Position numbers and translations under genes: made by a program
Assembly (NCBI GenBank): GCA_903865745.1
Contig: CAIPKV010000013.1
Coordinates: forward strand, 1-64,000
Direction: 5' to 3'
Source of the DNA: an uncultured Verrucomicrobia subdivision 3 bacterium
GTDB lineage: Bacteria > Verrucomicrobiota > Verrucomicrobiia > Limisphaerales > UBA11358
DNA length: 64,000 nt
Notes under the pieces: model-generated
The model's database searches: none
What the model saw: only the letters and a program-made list of their open reading frames with translations
What the model was told of the DNA's origin: nothing
Part shown: positions 9,236 to 18,128 of the stretch, piece by piece
Layout of the letters: every line of letters starts with the position of its first letter
How positions within the stretch are numbered: position 1 is the first letter of the stretch

Positions 9236-10408
9236 ATGTCCCAACAGCTCGCCTACGTCATTGTCACGCCCTACTCCCTCTATAAATCCCGCACCGGCGG
9301 CATTTTGAGCCGGCTCATTACGCGCACGGGTCTCGACCTCGTCGGTCTGCGCATGTTCGCGCCGAGTCACGAACTGGCCCGCGAATATGCCGAGACCATC
9401 GTCTCCGCGCACGACACCCAGGACCGCAAGATTCAGGAATTGCTCAAGCAATACGTCCAGGAAAATCTCGCGCCCGACCCCAAAACCGGCCGTGGTCGTC
9501 GCGTCATGATGCTTCTGTTCAAGGGCGACGAAGCGGTCCGTAAGGTCCGCTCCGTGGTGGGCAACTTGAGTCCCGACCGTCGTGGGGGCGAAACCATTCG
9601 CGACACCTACAGCGACTTAATTCTGGATGACGCCGGCAATGTCCGTTACTTCGAACCCGCCGTGCTCGCCGCGCCCAACGTGGAAGAAGCCGAACGCAAG
9701 CTCAAGCTCTGGGCCCGCTACTCGGACAAGGACGGCGGCATCCTGGAAAACGTCATCAACTACACTATTAACGACCAGCCCGAGCGTACGCTCGTCCTCA
9801 TCAAGCCCGACAACTTCAAATTCGCCACCGGTCGTCCCGGCAACGTCATTGATTTCTTCTCGCGCACCGGTCTGTACATCGTCGGCGCCAAAGTGCTGCG
9901 GATGAGCACCACGCAGGCCATGGAATTTTACGGTCCCGTCCGCGAATTCCTCCGCGCCAAGCTGAAAGACGGCGTCAGCGCCAAAGCCAAAGACATTTTG
10001 GAGAAGGAATTTGGCTTCAAGATGTCCGCCGAAGACCAAAAGGCCCTCGGCGAAATCCTCGGGCCCCTGCAAGGCGACTCGCAGTTCGACAACATCGTGC
10101 GTTTCATGTCCGGGCATGCGCCGGGCGAGATACCGCAGGCCGATTGGGACAAGCCCGGCACCGAGAAGTGCATTGCGCTCGTCTATGAGGGCGTCGGCGC
10201 CGTCAATAAGATCCGCGACGTCCTGGGTCCGACGGACCCCTCCAAGGCGCCGCCGGGCTCCATTCGCCGTGAGTTTGGATCCACCATCATGGTCAATGCC
10301 GCGCACGCCAGCGACTCGGCCGAGAATGCCAAGCGCGAGTTCGGCATTGTCAAACCCGGTGAGAACAACTTCAAACAGGTCATCGAAGAAGTCCTCGGCA
10401 AAGTCTGA
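9236..10408 (+). CDS. ndk: Tandem nucleoside-diphosphate kinase (two NDK domains, first lacks the catalytic His)
   Basis: A 390-residue protein formed by two NDK-type halves. Normal bacterial Ndk is about 140 residues and exchanges the gamma phosphate between NTPs and NDPs through a phospho-His. Half one (1-180) begins LAYVIVTPYSLYKSRTGGIL. The region that should carry the active-site NxxHGSDS reads instead NVRYFEPAVLAAPN, so the His is missing. Half two (about 190-390) begins RTLVLIKPDNFKFA and keeps NAAHASDSAENAKREFG with the catalytic His, and it carries an extra helical insert around residues 245-275. Half one is therefore probably structural or regulatory. The gene is followed by a strong terminator. 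Confidence 0.88.
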   Translation: MSQQLAYVIVTPYSLYKSRTGGILSRLITRTGLDLVGLRMFAPSHELAREYAETIVSAHDTQDRKIQELLKQYVQENLAPDPKTGRGRRVMMLLFKGDEAVRKVRSVVGNLSPDRRGGETIRDTYSDLILDDAGNVRYFEPAVLAAPNVEEAERKLKLWARYSDKDGGILENVINYTINDQPERTLVLIKPDNFKFATGRPGNVIDFFSRTGLYIVGAKVLRMSTTQAMEFYGPVREFLRAKLKDGVSAKAKDILEKEFGFKMSAEDQKALGEILGPLQGDSQFDNIVRFMSGHAPGEIPQADWDKPGTEKCIALVYEGVGAVNKIRDVLGPTDPSKAPPGSIRREFGSTIMVNAAHASDSAENAKREFGIVKPGENNFKQVIEEVLGKV

Positions 10409-10429
10409 CCCTTTAATTATCTCCGTCCC

Positions 10430-10455
10430 AGCCCGCTCGCGAGAGCGGGCTTTTT
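10430..10455 (+). terminator. Rho-independent terminator after ndk
   Basis: A perfect 9-bp stem, AGCCCGCTC at 10430-10438 with GAGCGGGCT at 10443-10451, loop GCGA, then a T tract. It begins 21 bases after the ndk stop and directly precedes repeat array 1. Confidence 0.93.
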
Positions 10456-10500
10456 CGTTTGGCAGTGGCAACGCCTTCAAACGGACCTCTTCGCGCCGGC

Positions 10501-10941
10501 GCGGGGCATACCCCGCGCCGTCCGGGGTCTACCCCGCGACGCTCGGAACCTGCCCCGCGTCATGCGGGGTGTACCCCGCGAAGCGTGGGGTATACCCCGC
10601 GCGACGCGGAACCTACCCCGCAAGGCGCGGGGTCTACCCCGCGTGGTCTGGTGTGTACCCCGCGAGGTGCGGGGTATGCCCCGCAAGGCGCGGAACCTAC
10701 CCCGCGTGACGCGGAACCTGTTCCGGACGGCTGGGAAGTACTTCCGCAGCTCGCGTAACCCCCCACGCGCGGCGCGGAACCTCTCACGCGAGCTGCGTAA
10801 CCCCTCACGCGTCGCGCGGAAGTACTTCCACGAGTCGCGGAACCCCTCACGCACGGCGCGGAACCCCTCACGCACGGCGCGGAACCCCTCACGCACGGCG
10901 CGGAACCCCTCACGCGTGGCGCGGAACCTCTCACGCGCGGC
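10501..10941. repeat. Repeat array 1: 21 units of exactly 21 bp, palindromic
   Basis: A gene-free stretch built of 21 consecutive units of exactly 21 bp. The main unit pairs GCGGGGT with ACCCCGC around a centre between unit positions 8 and 9. The right half drifts to a second form, GCGGAACCCCTCACGC followed by 3-5 variable bases, repeated almost unchanged from 10837 to 10941. Open frames run through it on both strands only because 21 is a multiple of 3 and the unit lacks stops. I do not call a gene. It lies between the convergent ndk and metG genes. The following 240 bases (10942-11181) hold GC-rich sequence and one copy of a CATCTG word repeat. Confidence 0.9.
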
Positions 10942-11144
10942 TTGGAAACGGTGGTCCGCCGGGGGTGAGTGGTGGGGAACTGTCTGTAAAGCAGCCGGTT
11001 GCAGTTAAAAGGGGGTTTTTAGGGCGCGCGGGCGGTTTTTACCTAAACCGGCTTGGACCCAGAGCCCGCCCTTTAGAAATATTAACAAGCCGGTTGGCTG
11101 GCTCTAGCGGTGGAATCCCGAAACAATGGATTGCTTGACCCGCC

Positions 11145-11180
11145 CATCTGCGTTTCATCTGTGCCCATCTGTGGCCAAAA
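11145..11180. repeat. Interspersed CATCTGTG word repeat, copy 1
   Basis: Three tandem words (CATCTGCGTTT, CATCTGTGCC, CATCTGTGGCC) ending in AAAACTC. Closely related stretches occur near 33408-33440 and 45066-45105, all in intergenic sequence. This copy runs up to the 3' end of metG. Confidence 0.7.
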
Positions 11181-11181
11181 C

Positions 11182-12732
11182 TCAGACGTCTTTGCGCGGG
11201 AAGAGCGGGGCCGGTTCGCCAATGGCGTGGCCGGCCACCAAACCGCCCCAGGTCGCCTCGGCCAGCTTGTCCGGCGTGCCGGTCAGACCGAGTTGCGCGT
11301 AGATCTTGGCCGAGGTGCCCGGCAGAAAAGGATTTAACAGGACCGCGAGCACCCGACAGGATTCCGCCAGATTGTAGAGCACTTCGTCGAGGCGCTGCGC
11401 CTGCGCGGGGTCTTTGGCGAGCTTGAACGGGGCGGTCTCATCCACAAATTTGTTCGCGCGATTGACCAAGCCCCAGATGCTTTGCAGCGCGGCTTGGAGC
11501 TGACCCTGTTTGAACAGGGCGCGGGTCTCATCGGCGGCCTTGGCGGCGTCGGCGGCGAGCTCATTTGATTTCGCGGGCACAACCCCATTGCGATAGCGTT
11601 TGAGCATGGAGAGGGAGCGGTTGACGAGATTGCCCAGGCCGTTGGCCAACTCGGCTTGGTAACGCGAACGGAAGCCGGCGTCGGTCCAATTACCGTCGGG
11701 GCCGATGTCGAGTTCGCGCAGGACGTAGAAACGGAAGGCGTCCAACCCCCACTCGTTGATGACGGCGATGGGGTCGATGACGTTGCCGGTGCTCTTGCTG
11801 ATCTTGGCGCCATCCTTTTGCCACCAGCCATGCACGAGAATCTGTTTGGGTAGAGCCAGACCCATGGCCTTCAGCATGATTGGCCAGTACACGGCATGAA
11901 ACTTCACAATGTCCTTGCCGATAACGTGGATGTCGGCAGGCCAGAGGGAAAGTTTTGAGTTTTGAGTGCTGAGGGTTGAGTGCGGCAGGACAGCTTCGTC
12001 ACCGTGGGCGGCGGCGATGCTGGTGTAATTCACGAGGGCGTCGAACCAGACGTAGGTGACGAACTCGGGGTCGAAGGGCAACGGGATGCCCCAGTTCAGG
12101 CGCGCGAGCGGACGCGAGATGCACAGGTCTTCGAGCGTGTTGTTCTTGAGGAAACCGAGGACTTCGTTCCGCCGATAGGAGGGGGCGATGAAGTCGGGGT
12201 TGGCCTCGATGTAATCAATCAGCCATTGCTGCTGCGCCCCGAGTTTGAAGTAGTAATTATCCTCTTTCAACTCCGCCACTTCGCCGTAGCTGGCATCGAA
12301 GGTGCCGTCGGGTAGCCGATCTTTCTCAGTGAGAAAGGTCTCTTCCTTGGCGGAATAGAAACCGGTGTAAGTGGCTTTGTAAAAATGGCCGGCGGCGTTG
12401 AGCTTGGCCAAAGTGGCTTGGACAAATTCCTTGTGGCGTGGCTGCGTGGTGCGGACGAAGTCGTCGTTGGTGAGTTCCAACTTCTGGGCAAAGGCCTGCC
12501 AGTCGGCGGCGAGGGCGTTGCAGTATTCCTGGGGGTTTTTCTGCTCGGCCTGCGCGGCTTGTTGAACCTTCTGACCGTGCTCGTCGAGGCCCGTGAGGAA
12601 GAAGACTTCCTGACCCAGACTGCGCCGGGCGCGCGCGATGACGTCGGCAATAATCTTCTCGTAGGCGTGGCCGAGATGCGGCTGGCCGTTGACGTAATCA
12701 ATCGCGGTGGTGATGTAAAACCGTTTGCTCAT
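11182..12732 (-). CDS. metG: Methionyl-tRNA synthetase
   Basis: A 516-residue class I aminoacyl-tRNA synthetase that charges tRNA-Met. The HIGH motif is HLGH (residues 19-22), KISKS (near 310) is the KMSKS loop, and LTGLDEHGQKV and HVIGKDIVKFHAVYWP are typical. It lacks a C-terminal EMAP/dimerisation domain, as in short forms. An odd stretch at about residues 250-264, STLSTQNSKLSL, falls in a loop and looks like a translated intergenic word repeat. It diverges from the LuxE-like gene. Confidence 0.96.
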   Translation of the reverse strand: MSKRFYITTAIDYVNGQPHLGHAYEKIIADVIARARRSLGQEVFFLTGLDEHGQKVQQAAQAEQKNPQEYCNALAADWQAFAQKLELTNDDFVRTTQPRHKEFVQATLAKLNAAGHFYKATYTGFYSAKEETFLTEKDRLPDGTFDASYGEVAELKEDNYYFKLGAQQQWLIDYIEANPDFIAPSYRRNEVLGFLKNNTLEDLCISRPLARLNWGIPLPFDPEFVTYVWFDALVNYTSIAAAHGDEAVLPHSTLSTQNSKLSLWPADIHVIGKDIVKFHAVYWPIMLKAMGLALPKQILVHGWWQKDGAKISKSTGNVIDPIAVINEWGLDAFRFYVLRELDIGPDGNWTDAGFRSRYQAELANGLGNLVNRSLSMLKRYRNGVVPAKSNELAADAAKAADETRALFKQGQLQAALQSIWGLVNRANKFVDETAPFKLAKDPAQAQRLDEVLYNLAESCRVLAVLLNPFLPGTSAKIYAQLGLTGTPDKLAEATWGGLVAGHAIGEPAPLFPRKDV

Positions 12733-12850
12733 TATCGAACGGATAGTCTGGCTGACCTAGCGCGTAAAGGCAATCTCGCTTGCGGCCAAGCGGGGTCGTG
12801 TTAAACTGGCGGCTGGCTGTCGCGGAAAACCAGCCACGAACAAACACCGC

Positions 12851-13912
12851 ATGCATAAAGACCTCGCCACCTTCGCCGCGCACTTGCGCGGGCTCATTGC
12901 CATTCCGCACTCGGCATTTCATGCGCCGCAATTCTCGGAGCTGGCTCTCGAACTCTTTGCGCTCCAGTTCCAAGCCAATTCCGCTTATCGCAAAATCTGT
13001 GAGGCGCGCAAGCTGACGCCGGGGACGGTCACGGACTGGACGCAGATTCCCGCCGTACCCACGGCCGCTTTCAAGGAATTGGAGTTGACCAGTCTCGCAC
13101 CGGTGGCGCGCACCGCCGTATTCCATTCCAGTGGCACGACGGCGCAGCAGCCTAGCCGGCATTTTCATTCGGCGTCGTCGCTGGCGCTGTATGAGGCGTC
13201 GCTGTGGACGTGGTTTGCCCAAAATGTCGGGGCGGATTTCCGATTAATCAGTCTGACGCCACCGCCCGCGCAAGTGCCGCACTCGTCGCTCGTCCACATG
13301 TTCGAGACTGTGCGCCAGAAGTTGGGCGCGAAGGACGGGGTCTTCATCGGCGACGTGTCGGTGGACGGCGTTTGGACTTTGGGTGTGAAAGAAACCATGG
13401 CCGCGTTAAACGGGTCGCTCGCCTCGCGCCAGCCGTCATTGTATTTGGGCACCGCCTTCTCGTTCGTGCACTTGCTGGACTATCTGGTGGAACGCGATTT
13501 GCGGGTCAAGCTGCCCGCCGGTTCGCGCGTGATGGAAACCGGCGGCTACAAGAACCGCTCCCGCGTATTGCCCAAAGCCGAATTGCATGCGCTCATCACC
13601 GACCGGCTGGGCGTTCCGCGCGAAAACATTATCTGCGAATACGGCATGAGCGAGCTTAGCTCACAGGCGTATGACTTTGGGCGCAGTTTCCATTTCCCGC
13701 CGTGGGCGCGCGGGCAAATCATCTCACCGGAGACGGGGCGTGAAGTCGCGGACGGCGAGGCGGGATTGATCCGCGTGTTGGATCTGGCGAATGTGTATTC
13801 GGTTGCCGCCATTCAGACGGAGGACTTGGGCGTTCGCCGCGGCGACGGTTTTGAATTGATTGGGCGGGCACAATTATCCGAGCCGCGTGGCTGTTCCCTG
13901 ATGACCGCATGA
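12851..13912 (+). CDS. LuxE-family acyl-protein synthetase-like protein
   Basis: A 353-residue member of the acyl-protein synthetase/PaaK-like adenylating family. LuxE activates a fatty acid as acyl-AMP and passes it to an enzyme Cys before reduction by LuxC. Visible motifs are IPAVPTAAFKE, HSSGTTAQQPSR (nucleotide-binding loop, near residue 91), METGGYKNRSR and ICEYGMSELSSQ. The stop overlaps the start of the LuxC-like gene (ATGA at 13909-13912), so translation is coupled. No luciferase genes are present. The substrate acyl group is unknown. Confidence 0.85.
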   Translation: MHKDLATFAAHLRGLIAIPHSAFHAPQFSELALELFALQFQANSAYRKICEARKLTPGTVTDWTQIPAVPTAAFKELELTSLAPVARTAVFHSSGTTAQQPSRHFHSASSLALYEASLWTWFAQNVGADFRLISLTPPPAQVPHSSLVHMFETVRQKLGAKDGVFIGDVSVDGVWTLGVKETMAALNGSLASRQPSLYLGTAFSFVHLLDYLVERDLRVKLPAGSRVMETGGYKNRSRVLPKAELHALITDRLGVPRENIICEYGMSELSSQAYDFGRSFHFPPWARGQIISPETGREVADGEAGLIRVLDLANVYSVAAIQTEDLGVRRGDGFELIGRAQLSEPRGCSLMTA

Positions 13913-15243
13913 ACCTGCCCGACTTCTACTTTGCCGACCTGCCGCCGGAAGCGGTGCTAACGCCCACGATGATCACGGCGGCGTGCGATACGTTGAAGCG
14001 CAATCGCGAAAAATATCTGCTGCCGCGCCCGACAGCGGACATCATCAAAGTTCTTTGCGAAGTCGCTGGCGAGTGGCTGCAACCGGAGAGCCGGTTTCGC
14101 AAGCTGGCGCTCGAGCGTGGTCCGGCGGAGACGGGGTTTAGCCGACCAATTCTGGAAAAAGGTTTGGATAGTTGTTTCCGTCAGTTCACGCCGGAGAATT
14201 TTCACACGCTGCTGACGCAGGAACTGGGCGACGCAGAACGGTTGGATGGCTTCACCGCCGGCGCACTGGCGCGCGGGCCGGAATTTCTGGTTCACATCGC
14301 GGCGGGCAACCTGCCGAATCCGGCGTTGATGAGCCTGACGCTCGGATTGCTGACGCGCTCCGCTCAGTTTATGAAATGCGCGAGCGGCGGGTCATTTCTG
14401 CCGCGCTTGTTCGCCCACTCCATTTATCACGCCGACCCGAAACTCGGCGCGTGCCTGGAAATCGCCGAATGGCGCGGCGGCCAGCGCGAACTGGAAGATG
14501 TGCTATACGCCCACGCGGACTGCCTGACCGCGACGGGTAGCGACGCAACGCTCGCGGCCATCCGCGCACATCTGCCGCCGAAGGTGCGCTTTCTCGGCTA
14601 CGGCCAGCGCGTGAGTTTTGGGTTCATTGCGCGCGAAGCGTTGCGCGAGGAAAACGTTGCGGAAACCGTTGCGCACGCGGCGGAGGATGTTATTGCTTGG
14701 GATCAAAACGGCTGCCTTTCGCCGCATGTCCTTTATGTCGAGGAGCGCGGTGCGGTGGAGTCTGACAAATTTGCCCAACTGCTCGCGGTGGAGTTGGCAA
14801 AGCGTGAAGCCAGCGAGCCGCGCGGTAAAATTCCAGTGGAAGCCGCGGCGGCGATCGCCTCGCGTCGCGCGATTTACGAGGCCATTGCCGCGCATCGTGC
14901 CGACGCGAAGATCTGGGCGAGCGCGGATTCGACGGCGTGGACGGTGGTGTTTGAGCATGATGTGACCTTTCGTTTCTCACCGCTGAACCGTTTCATCTAT
15001 GTGAAGCCGGTGCCGGAGGTGGCGGCGGTGATGCCGGGCGTGGATGAGATTAACGGAAAGGTTTCGACGGTAGGCATCGCGGCATCGCCGGATAAAATGC
15101 GGGAACTGGCGCTGCGGTTCGCGCGCTGGGGCGCAACGCGGATATGTCCGCTGGGCCGGATGCAGAAACCGCCCGTGACGTGGCGGCATGATGGGCGGCC
15201 CGCGTTGGGAGATTTAATCACTTGGACAGATTTAGAACTATGA
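13909..15243 (+). CDS. LuxC-family acyl-CoA/acyl-protein reductase
   Basis: A 444-residue aldehyde-dehydrogenase-fold reductase of the LuxC type, which reduces an activated acyl group to an aldehyde with NAD(P)H. Typical pieces are [39 protein letters not shown], the nucleotide-site region [20 protein letters not shown], and [19 protein letters not shown], whose Cys is the likely nucleophile. It overlaps the preceding LuxE-like gene by 4 bases and the following queD by 4 bases. Together the pair should make an aldehyde from an acyl group; the end product is unknown. Confidence 0.87.
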   Translation: MNLPDFYFADLPPEAVLTPTMITAACDTLKRNREKYLLPRPTADIIKVLCEVAGEWLQPESRFRKLALERGPAETGFSRPILEKGLDSCFRQFTPENFHTLLTQELGDAERLDGFTAGALARGPEFLVHIAAGNLPNPALMSLTLGLLTRSAQFMKCASGGSFLPRLFAHSIYHADPKLGACLEIAEWRGGQRELEDVLYAHADCLTATGSDATLAAIRAHLPPKVRFLGYGQRVSFGFIAREALREENVAETVAHAAEDVIAWDQNGCLSPHVLYVEERGAVESDKFAQLLAVELAKREASEPRGKIPVEAAAAIASRRAIYEAIAAHRADAKIWASADSTAWTVVFEHDVTFRFSPLNRFIYVKPVPEVAAVMPGVDEINGKVSTVGIAASPDKMRELALRFARWGATRICPLGRMQKPPVTWRHDGRPALGDLITWTDLEL

Positions 15244-15602
15244 AAATGGAATTAAGAAAGACGTTTCAGTTTGAGGCGGCGCATCTGCTGCCGCTGTTAC
15301 CCAAGAACCATAAATGCCGACGCCTGCATGGCCACAGCTTCAGCGTGGAAATCGTGGTGGCTGGCGAGTGCGACCCGAAGCTCGGCTGGCTGATGGATTA
15401 CGCGGATATTTCAGCGGCGTTCAAGCCCATCTGGGAAAAGCTCGATCATTATTATCTCAACGAGATTCCCGGCCTGGAGAATCCTACCAGCGAAGTGGTC
15501 GCTGTCTGGATTTGGCGCAAGCTGAAGCCCAAGCTGCCGCTCCTTTCGGAAGTGGTCGTGGCGGAAACCTGCACCGCGCGGGCGGTTTATCGCGGCGAGT
15601 GA
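15240..15602 (+). CDS. queD: 6-pyruvoyl-tetrahydropterin synthase / QueD family protein
   Basis: A 120-residue T-fold enzyme. In bacteria QueD makes 6-carboxytetrahydropterin from dihydroneopterin triphosphate for queuosine. The zinc ligands are His15, His30 and His32 (FEAAH and LHGHSF), the catalytic Cys is Cys26, and [16 protein letters not shown] and [12 protein letters not shown] are typical. I chose the ATG at 15240 because it overlaps the upstream stop as ATGA, like the junction before it. Neighbouring queC or queE are absent. Its coupling to LuxE/LuxC-like genes is unusual. Confidence 0.9.
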   Translation: MKMELRKTFQFEAAHLLPLLPKNHKCRRLHGHSFSVEIVVAGECDPKLGWLMDYADISAAFKPIWEKLDHYYLNEIPGLENPTSEVVAVWIWRKLKPKLPLLSEVVVAETCTARAVYRGE

Positions 15603-15663
15603 TTTCGGTTTGTGAGTTTACTTGCGCCCCACACTCTAACTAAGCATATATCAAATATCGCAA

Positions 15664-16041
15664 ATGATCTTGGGTACCGGCATTGACCTTATTGAAGTGG
15701 CGCGCATCGCGGCGTCATATGCGAAGTTTGGCGAACGATTCGTCAATCGGGTGCTGTTGCCGGAGGAGATTGCCTACTGCCTCGCGCATAAGAATCCCGC
15801 GCCATTTCTGGCCGTGCGGTTTGCGGCGAAGGAGGCGGTATCCAAGGCCTTCGGCACGGGCATTGGCGCGCAACTCGGCTGGCAGGACATCGAGATTCGG
15901 CGCAAGGAATCGGGCGAACCGTTTGTGGTATTACACGGGAAAGGTGCGGAACTATTCGCGGCGCGCGGTGCGCGGCAACTTCACATCAGCCTCACGCACA
16001 CGGAAAATTACGCTGCGGCTACCGCGATTTTGGAGGGCTGA
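15664..16041 (+). CDS. acpS: Holo-[acyl-carrier-protein] synthase
   Basis: A 125-residue phosphopantetheinyl transferase that converts apo-ACP to holo-ACP using CoA. The start MILGTGIDLIEVARI carries the Mg-binding Asp8, FAAKEAVSKAFGTG carries the catalytic Glu/Lys, and HISLTHTENYAAATAIL is the usual C-terminus. It lies 61 bases after queD on the same strand and may share its transcript. Confidence 0.95.
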   Translation: MILGTGIDLIEVARIAASYAKFGERFVNRVLLPEEIAYCLAHKNPAPFLAVRFAAKEAVSKAFGTGIGAQLGWQDIEIRRKESGEPFVVLHGKGAELFAARGARQLHISLTHTENYAAATAILEG

Positions 16042-16064
16042 GCGCCAGTTAAGTAGGCGCTTGG

Positions 16065-16286
16065 TTAGCGGCGGGGGCGCTTAGGTTTTTCACCAAAGAC
16101 CTGGTCAATGACCTTCCTGAATTTACTATTGTCAATGGGCTGGGGCTTGACCGGTCCGGCGATTTCTTCTTCGATATCCAGCACCAGACGCTTGGAACGC
16201 TCCAGCCGGGTCTGGAGTTTTTTGATGAGAACTTCGAGTTCCCCAACTTCCTGACGGAGGATGGCGGCAATTTCAGCTTTGTTCAT
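16065..16286 (-). CDS. Small predicted coiled-coil protein
   Basis: A 73-residue charged protein, MNKAEIAAILRQEVGELEVL onwards. The N-terminal half is a clear amphipathic/coiled-coil helix, and the tail is basic (GEKPKRPRR). I do not recognise a family. An overlapping reading in another frame is a shadow. It is convergent with acpS. Existence is likely because the frame is protein-like; function unknown. Confidence 0.55.
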   Translation of the reverse strand: MNKAEIAAILRQEVGELEVLIKKLQTRLERSKRLVLDIEEEIAGPVKPQPIDNSKFRKVIDQVFGEKPKRPRR

Positions 16287-16347
16287 GTTGCGCCCACTAA
16301 ATCAGCTTCGTCGCGAAACTCAAGCGGAAATAAGTCCGTGGTGGATT

Positions 16348-16614
16348 TCAGTGCAGGCAGAAAAAAACGAATAGCACAATTAGTAGCAGCGCGGTGAGCC
16401 ACCAGACCCAATGGATGCCGCGTGGTTTGATGGGAGTAGAGGCAAACTCTTCCTTGACGAAATTCTCGTAGTTAAAATTCTCCTCCGGGATACCGAGGTT
16501 GCTGGCGTAGGCGGACTCCGACCAGCCGGTCTTTTCATCAGCACCGCAACTAGGGCAGGCCCGGGCGTTGCGGGGCACATCGGCACCGCAGTTAGGACAA
16601 ACCTCGGGAGACAT
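16348..16614 (-). CDS. Zinc-ribbon protein with C-terminal membrane anchor
   Basis: An 88-residue protein. The N-terminal zinc ribbon has CPNCGADVPRNARACPSCG (four Cys), followed by an acidic linker, and one C-terminal membrane helix (WVWWLTALLLIVLFVFFCL). This layout is common in small bacterial tail-anchored proteins of unknown role. It lies upstream of the coiled-coil gene on the same strand. Confidence 0.75.
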   Translation of the reverse strand: MSPEVCPNCGADVPRNARACPSCGADEKTGWSESAYASNLGIPEENFNYENFVKEEFASTPIKPRGIHWVWWLTALLLIVLFVFFCLH

Positions 16615-16630
16615 GTTTGAATGTTGAATT

Positions 16631-16699
16631 ATGAAGTATGAATGAAGAAGTCCACCAGCTGTGGCAAGTATGTTTCATCATTCTGCATTCATACTTCAT
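16631..16699. repeat. Inverted word repeat (ATGAAGTATGAATG)
   Basis: A perfect 14-base inverted repeat, ATGAAGTATGAATG at 16631-16644 against CATTCATACTTCAT at 16686-16699. It lies between two genes of the minus strand. It belongs to a class of short word repeats seen elsewhere in the window and may act as a weak terminator structure. Confidence 0.6.
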
Positions 16700-16710
16700 C
16701 ATTTGTCTTA

Positions 16711-17301
16711 TCACCCGCCGACGCCCGCGTATTCCTCGTCGGTGCGCAGGTCGAGACCCATGAGCACGTAGTCGTGCGTGATGGCTTGCATATCCTTGAC
16801 GTAGTCGTCGAGGCGCACGAGTTGGTTGAAGCCGAGCATCGCGAACATCTTCATGGCGGCTTCCTGTTCCGCAATGAAGGCCGCCTCGACGCGCTCCAGA
16901 CCAGCGCGACGGGCGATGTTCAGTGTCTCTTCGACGAGTTTGGTGGCGAGGCCGCGACCGCGAAAACTGGGATGCACGAGCACGCTGACACGACCGATGT
17001 GCCGTTTCCAGCCACCGAGACGCTGGTGTAGCGTGGCGACGCCGACAATCTTATGGTCCACCACGCCGAGCAGCGGCAGGTTGCGGCCCACATCAATGTT
17101 TTTGCACCAGTCGCGGATAACCTTGACGTCCTGAACACGGTGTTTGATGAACATCCGTTCACGTTCCGGAATGTCGAGGAAGAGCTGGTGAAATTCCTTT
17201 TCGTCCTCGGCCCGGAGCACGCGCAGGGTCGCCTTCTTGCCGTCCTTGAGGGCAATGTGTTTGGGGAATGACTGGAGTTCGAGTTCGATGCTGAATGACA
17301 T
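16711..17301 (-). CDS. GNAT-family N-acetyltransferase
   Basis: A 196-residue acetyltransferase of the GNAT superfamily. The acetyl-CoA-binding motif A is in RVSVLVHPSFRGRGLATKLVEETLNIARRAGLERVEA (R/Q-x-x-G-x-G/A form: RGRGLA). LRVLRAEDEKEFHQLF and GVATLHQRLGG are the preceding strands. I chose the ATG at 17301 because AAGGAAT lies just upstream as ribosome-binding site. The substrate is unknown. Confidence 0.85.
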   Translation of the reverse strand: MSFSIELELQSFPKHIALKDGKKATLRVLRAEDEKEFHQLFLDIPERERMFIKHRVQDVKVIRDWCKNIDVGRNLPLLGVVDHKIVGVATLHQRLGGWKRHIGRVSVLVHPSFRGRGLATKLVEETLNIARRAGLERVEAAFIAEQEAAMKMFAMLGFNQLVRLDDYVKDMQAITHDYVLMGLDLRTDEEYAGVGG

Positions 17302-17358
17302 AAATTCCTTTCTTGGCCGCACTCTGCGCTGGTCGCGCGAATTGCGCAATAAAAATTT

Positions 17359-18087
17359 TTAGCGGAAAGCGGAACGGCCCACGATGCCGGTGGCTGGATG
17401 GAAGGAGCTGAGTTTAACCTGCGTTGGGTCGAGACTCCAGCGGGCGGCGAGCTGGGGTAACTTCTCAGAGTTCGACTCGGCGTCATTAAGAGTAAATGAA
17501 TGCTCACCGTAGGCGGATAGTTTTACATCTACCTCGATTTCAGGGAGGGTCTCAGTACCTTGATTCCAAACCGTCTCGCCCGCCCACGCGTAAGCACGTG
17601 TCACGCAACCATGATCCAGCCGCGCCCAGGCATGATGGCGTAGGAATCGGCTGGCGTAAAAAAACTGTACATGGCCGAGTTCCCGACTCAAAGCCGTTAG
17701 AAATAGGAATGTCGCATCTACGTCGTCAGTCGGATTTGGCAAGCCTTGGCCGGTGACAATCACCCAACCGTGAACACGCGGGCTGATGAAAAATTCGTGG
17801 CCACCGGACAATCCCTCCGCCCACGAGCACGGCTCCGTGCGTCCCAATCCCAGGGCTGTTTGCACCGCCTCAGGCGAAACGCCGCGGACGGCCAGCCAGC
17901 TTTCGGGGCGACGCACGGCGGTCGGTGGGTACAAAAAGAAGTTCTGTGCCGGAGCGATGACTGGCTTTTGTGCGAGCTGGTTTCGGCGGTTAATTGCCAG
18001 CATCCAGCCCAAAACCATGAACCCGATGCCCAGCGCCAATCCTTGCATGGCGAGGAACATCAAAGGAATGAAGTCGGCCTGACTCAT
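17359..18087 (-). CDS. Unknown membrane-anchored protein
   Basis: A 242-residue protein with one N-terminal membrane helix (PLMFLAMQGLALGIGFMVLGWML) followed by a soluble domain of about 200 residues. That domain contains WLAVRGVSPEAVQTALGL, HGWVIVTGQGLPNP and a SRELGHVQFFYASRF segment. I do not recognise a family. It lies between cutA and the GNAT gene, all on the minus strand. Overall codon use is like its neighbours. Confidence 0.65.
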   Translation of the reverse strand: MSQADFIPLMFLAMQGLALGIGFMVLGWMLAINRRNQLAQKPVIAPAQNFFLYPPTAVRRPESWLAVRGVSPEAVQTALGLGRTEPCSWAEGLSGGHEFFISPRVHGWVIVTGQGLPNPTDDVDATFLFLTALSRELGHVQFFYASRFLRHHAWARLDHGCVTRAYAWAGETVWNQGTETLPEIEVDVKLSAYGEHSFTLNDAESNSEKLPQLAARWSLDPTQVKLSSFHPATGIVGRSAFR

Positions 18088-18128
18088 TCGTTAAATTTAA
18101 CCCGACTTCTGGCCGATTCAAATTATTT

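Noticed and set aside
10501-10941. CRISPR array
   Set aside because: No unique spacers; units abut directly at 21 bp and are degenerate. The same applies to the other four arrays, and no cas genes are near.
10477-11008. Several long overlapping reading frames on both strands with seven-residue repeats
   Set aside because: They follow from a 21-bp stop-free repeat unit read in any frame. Arm-pair covariation and the 22-bp array elsewhere argue against coding.
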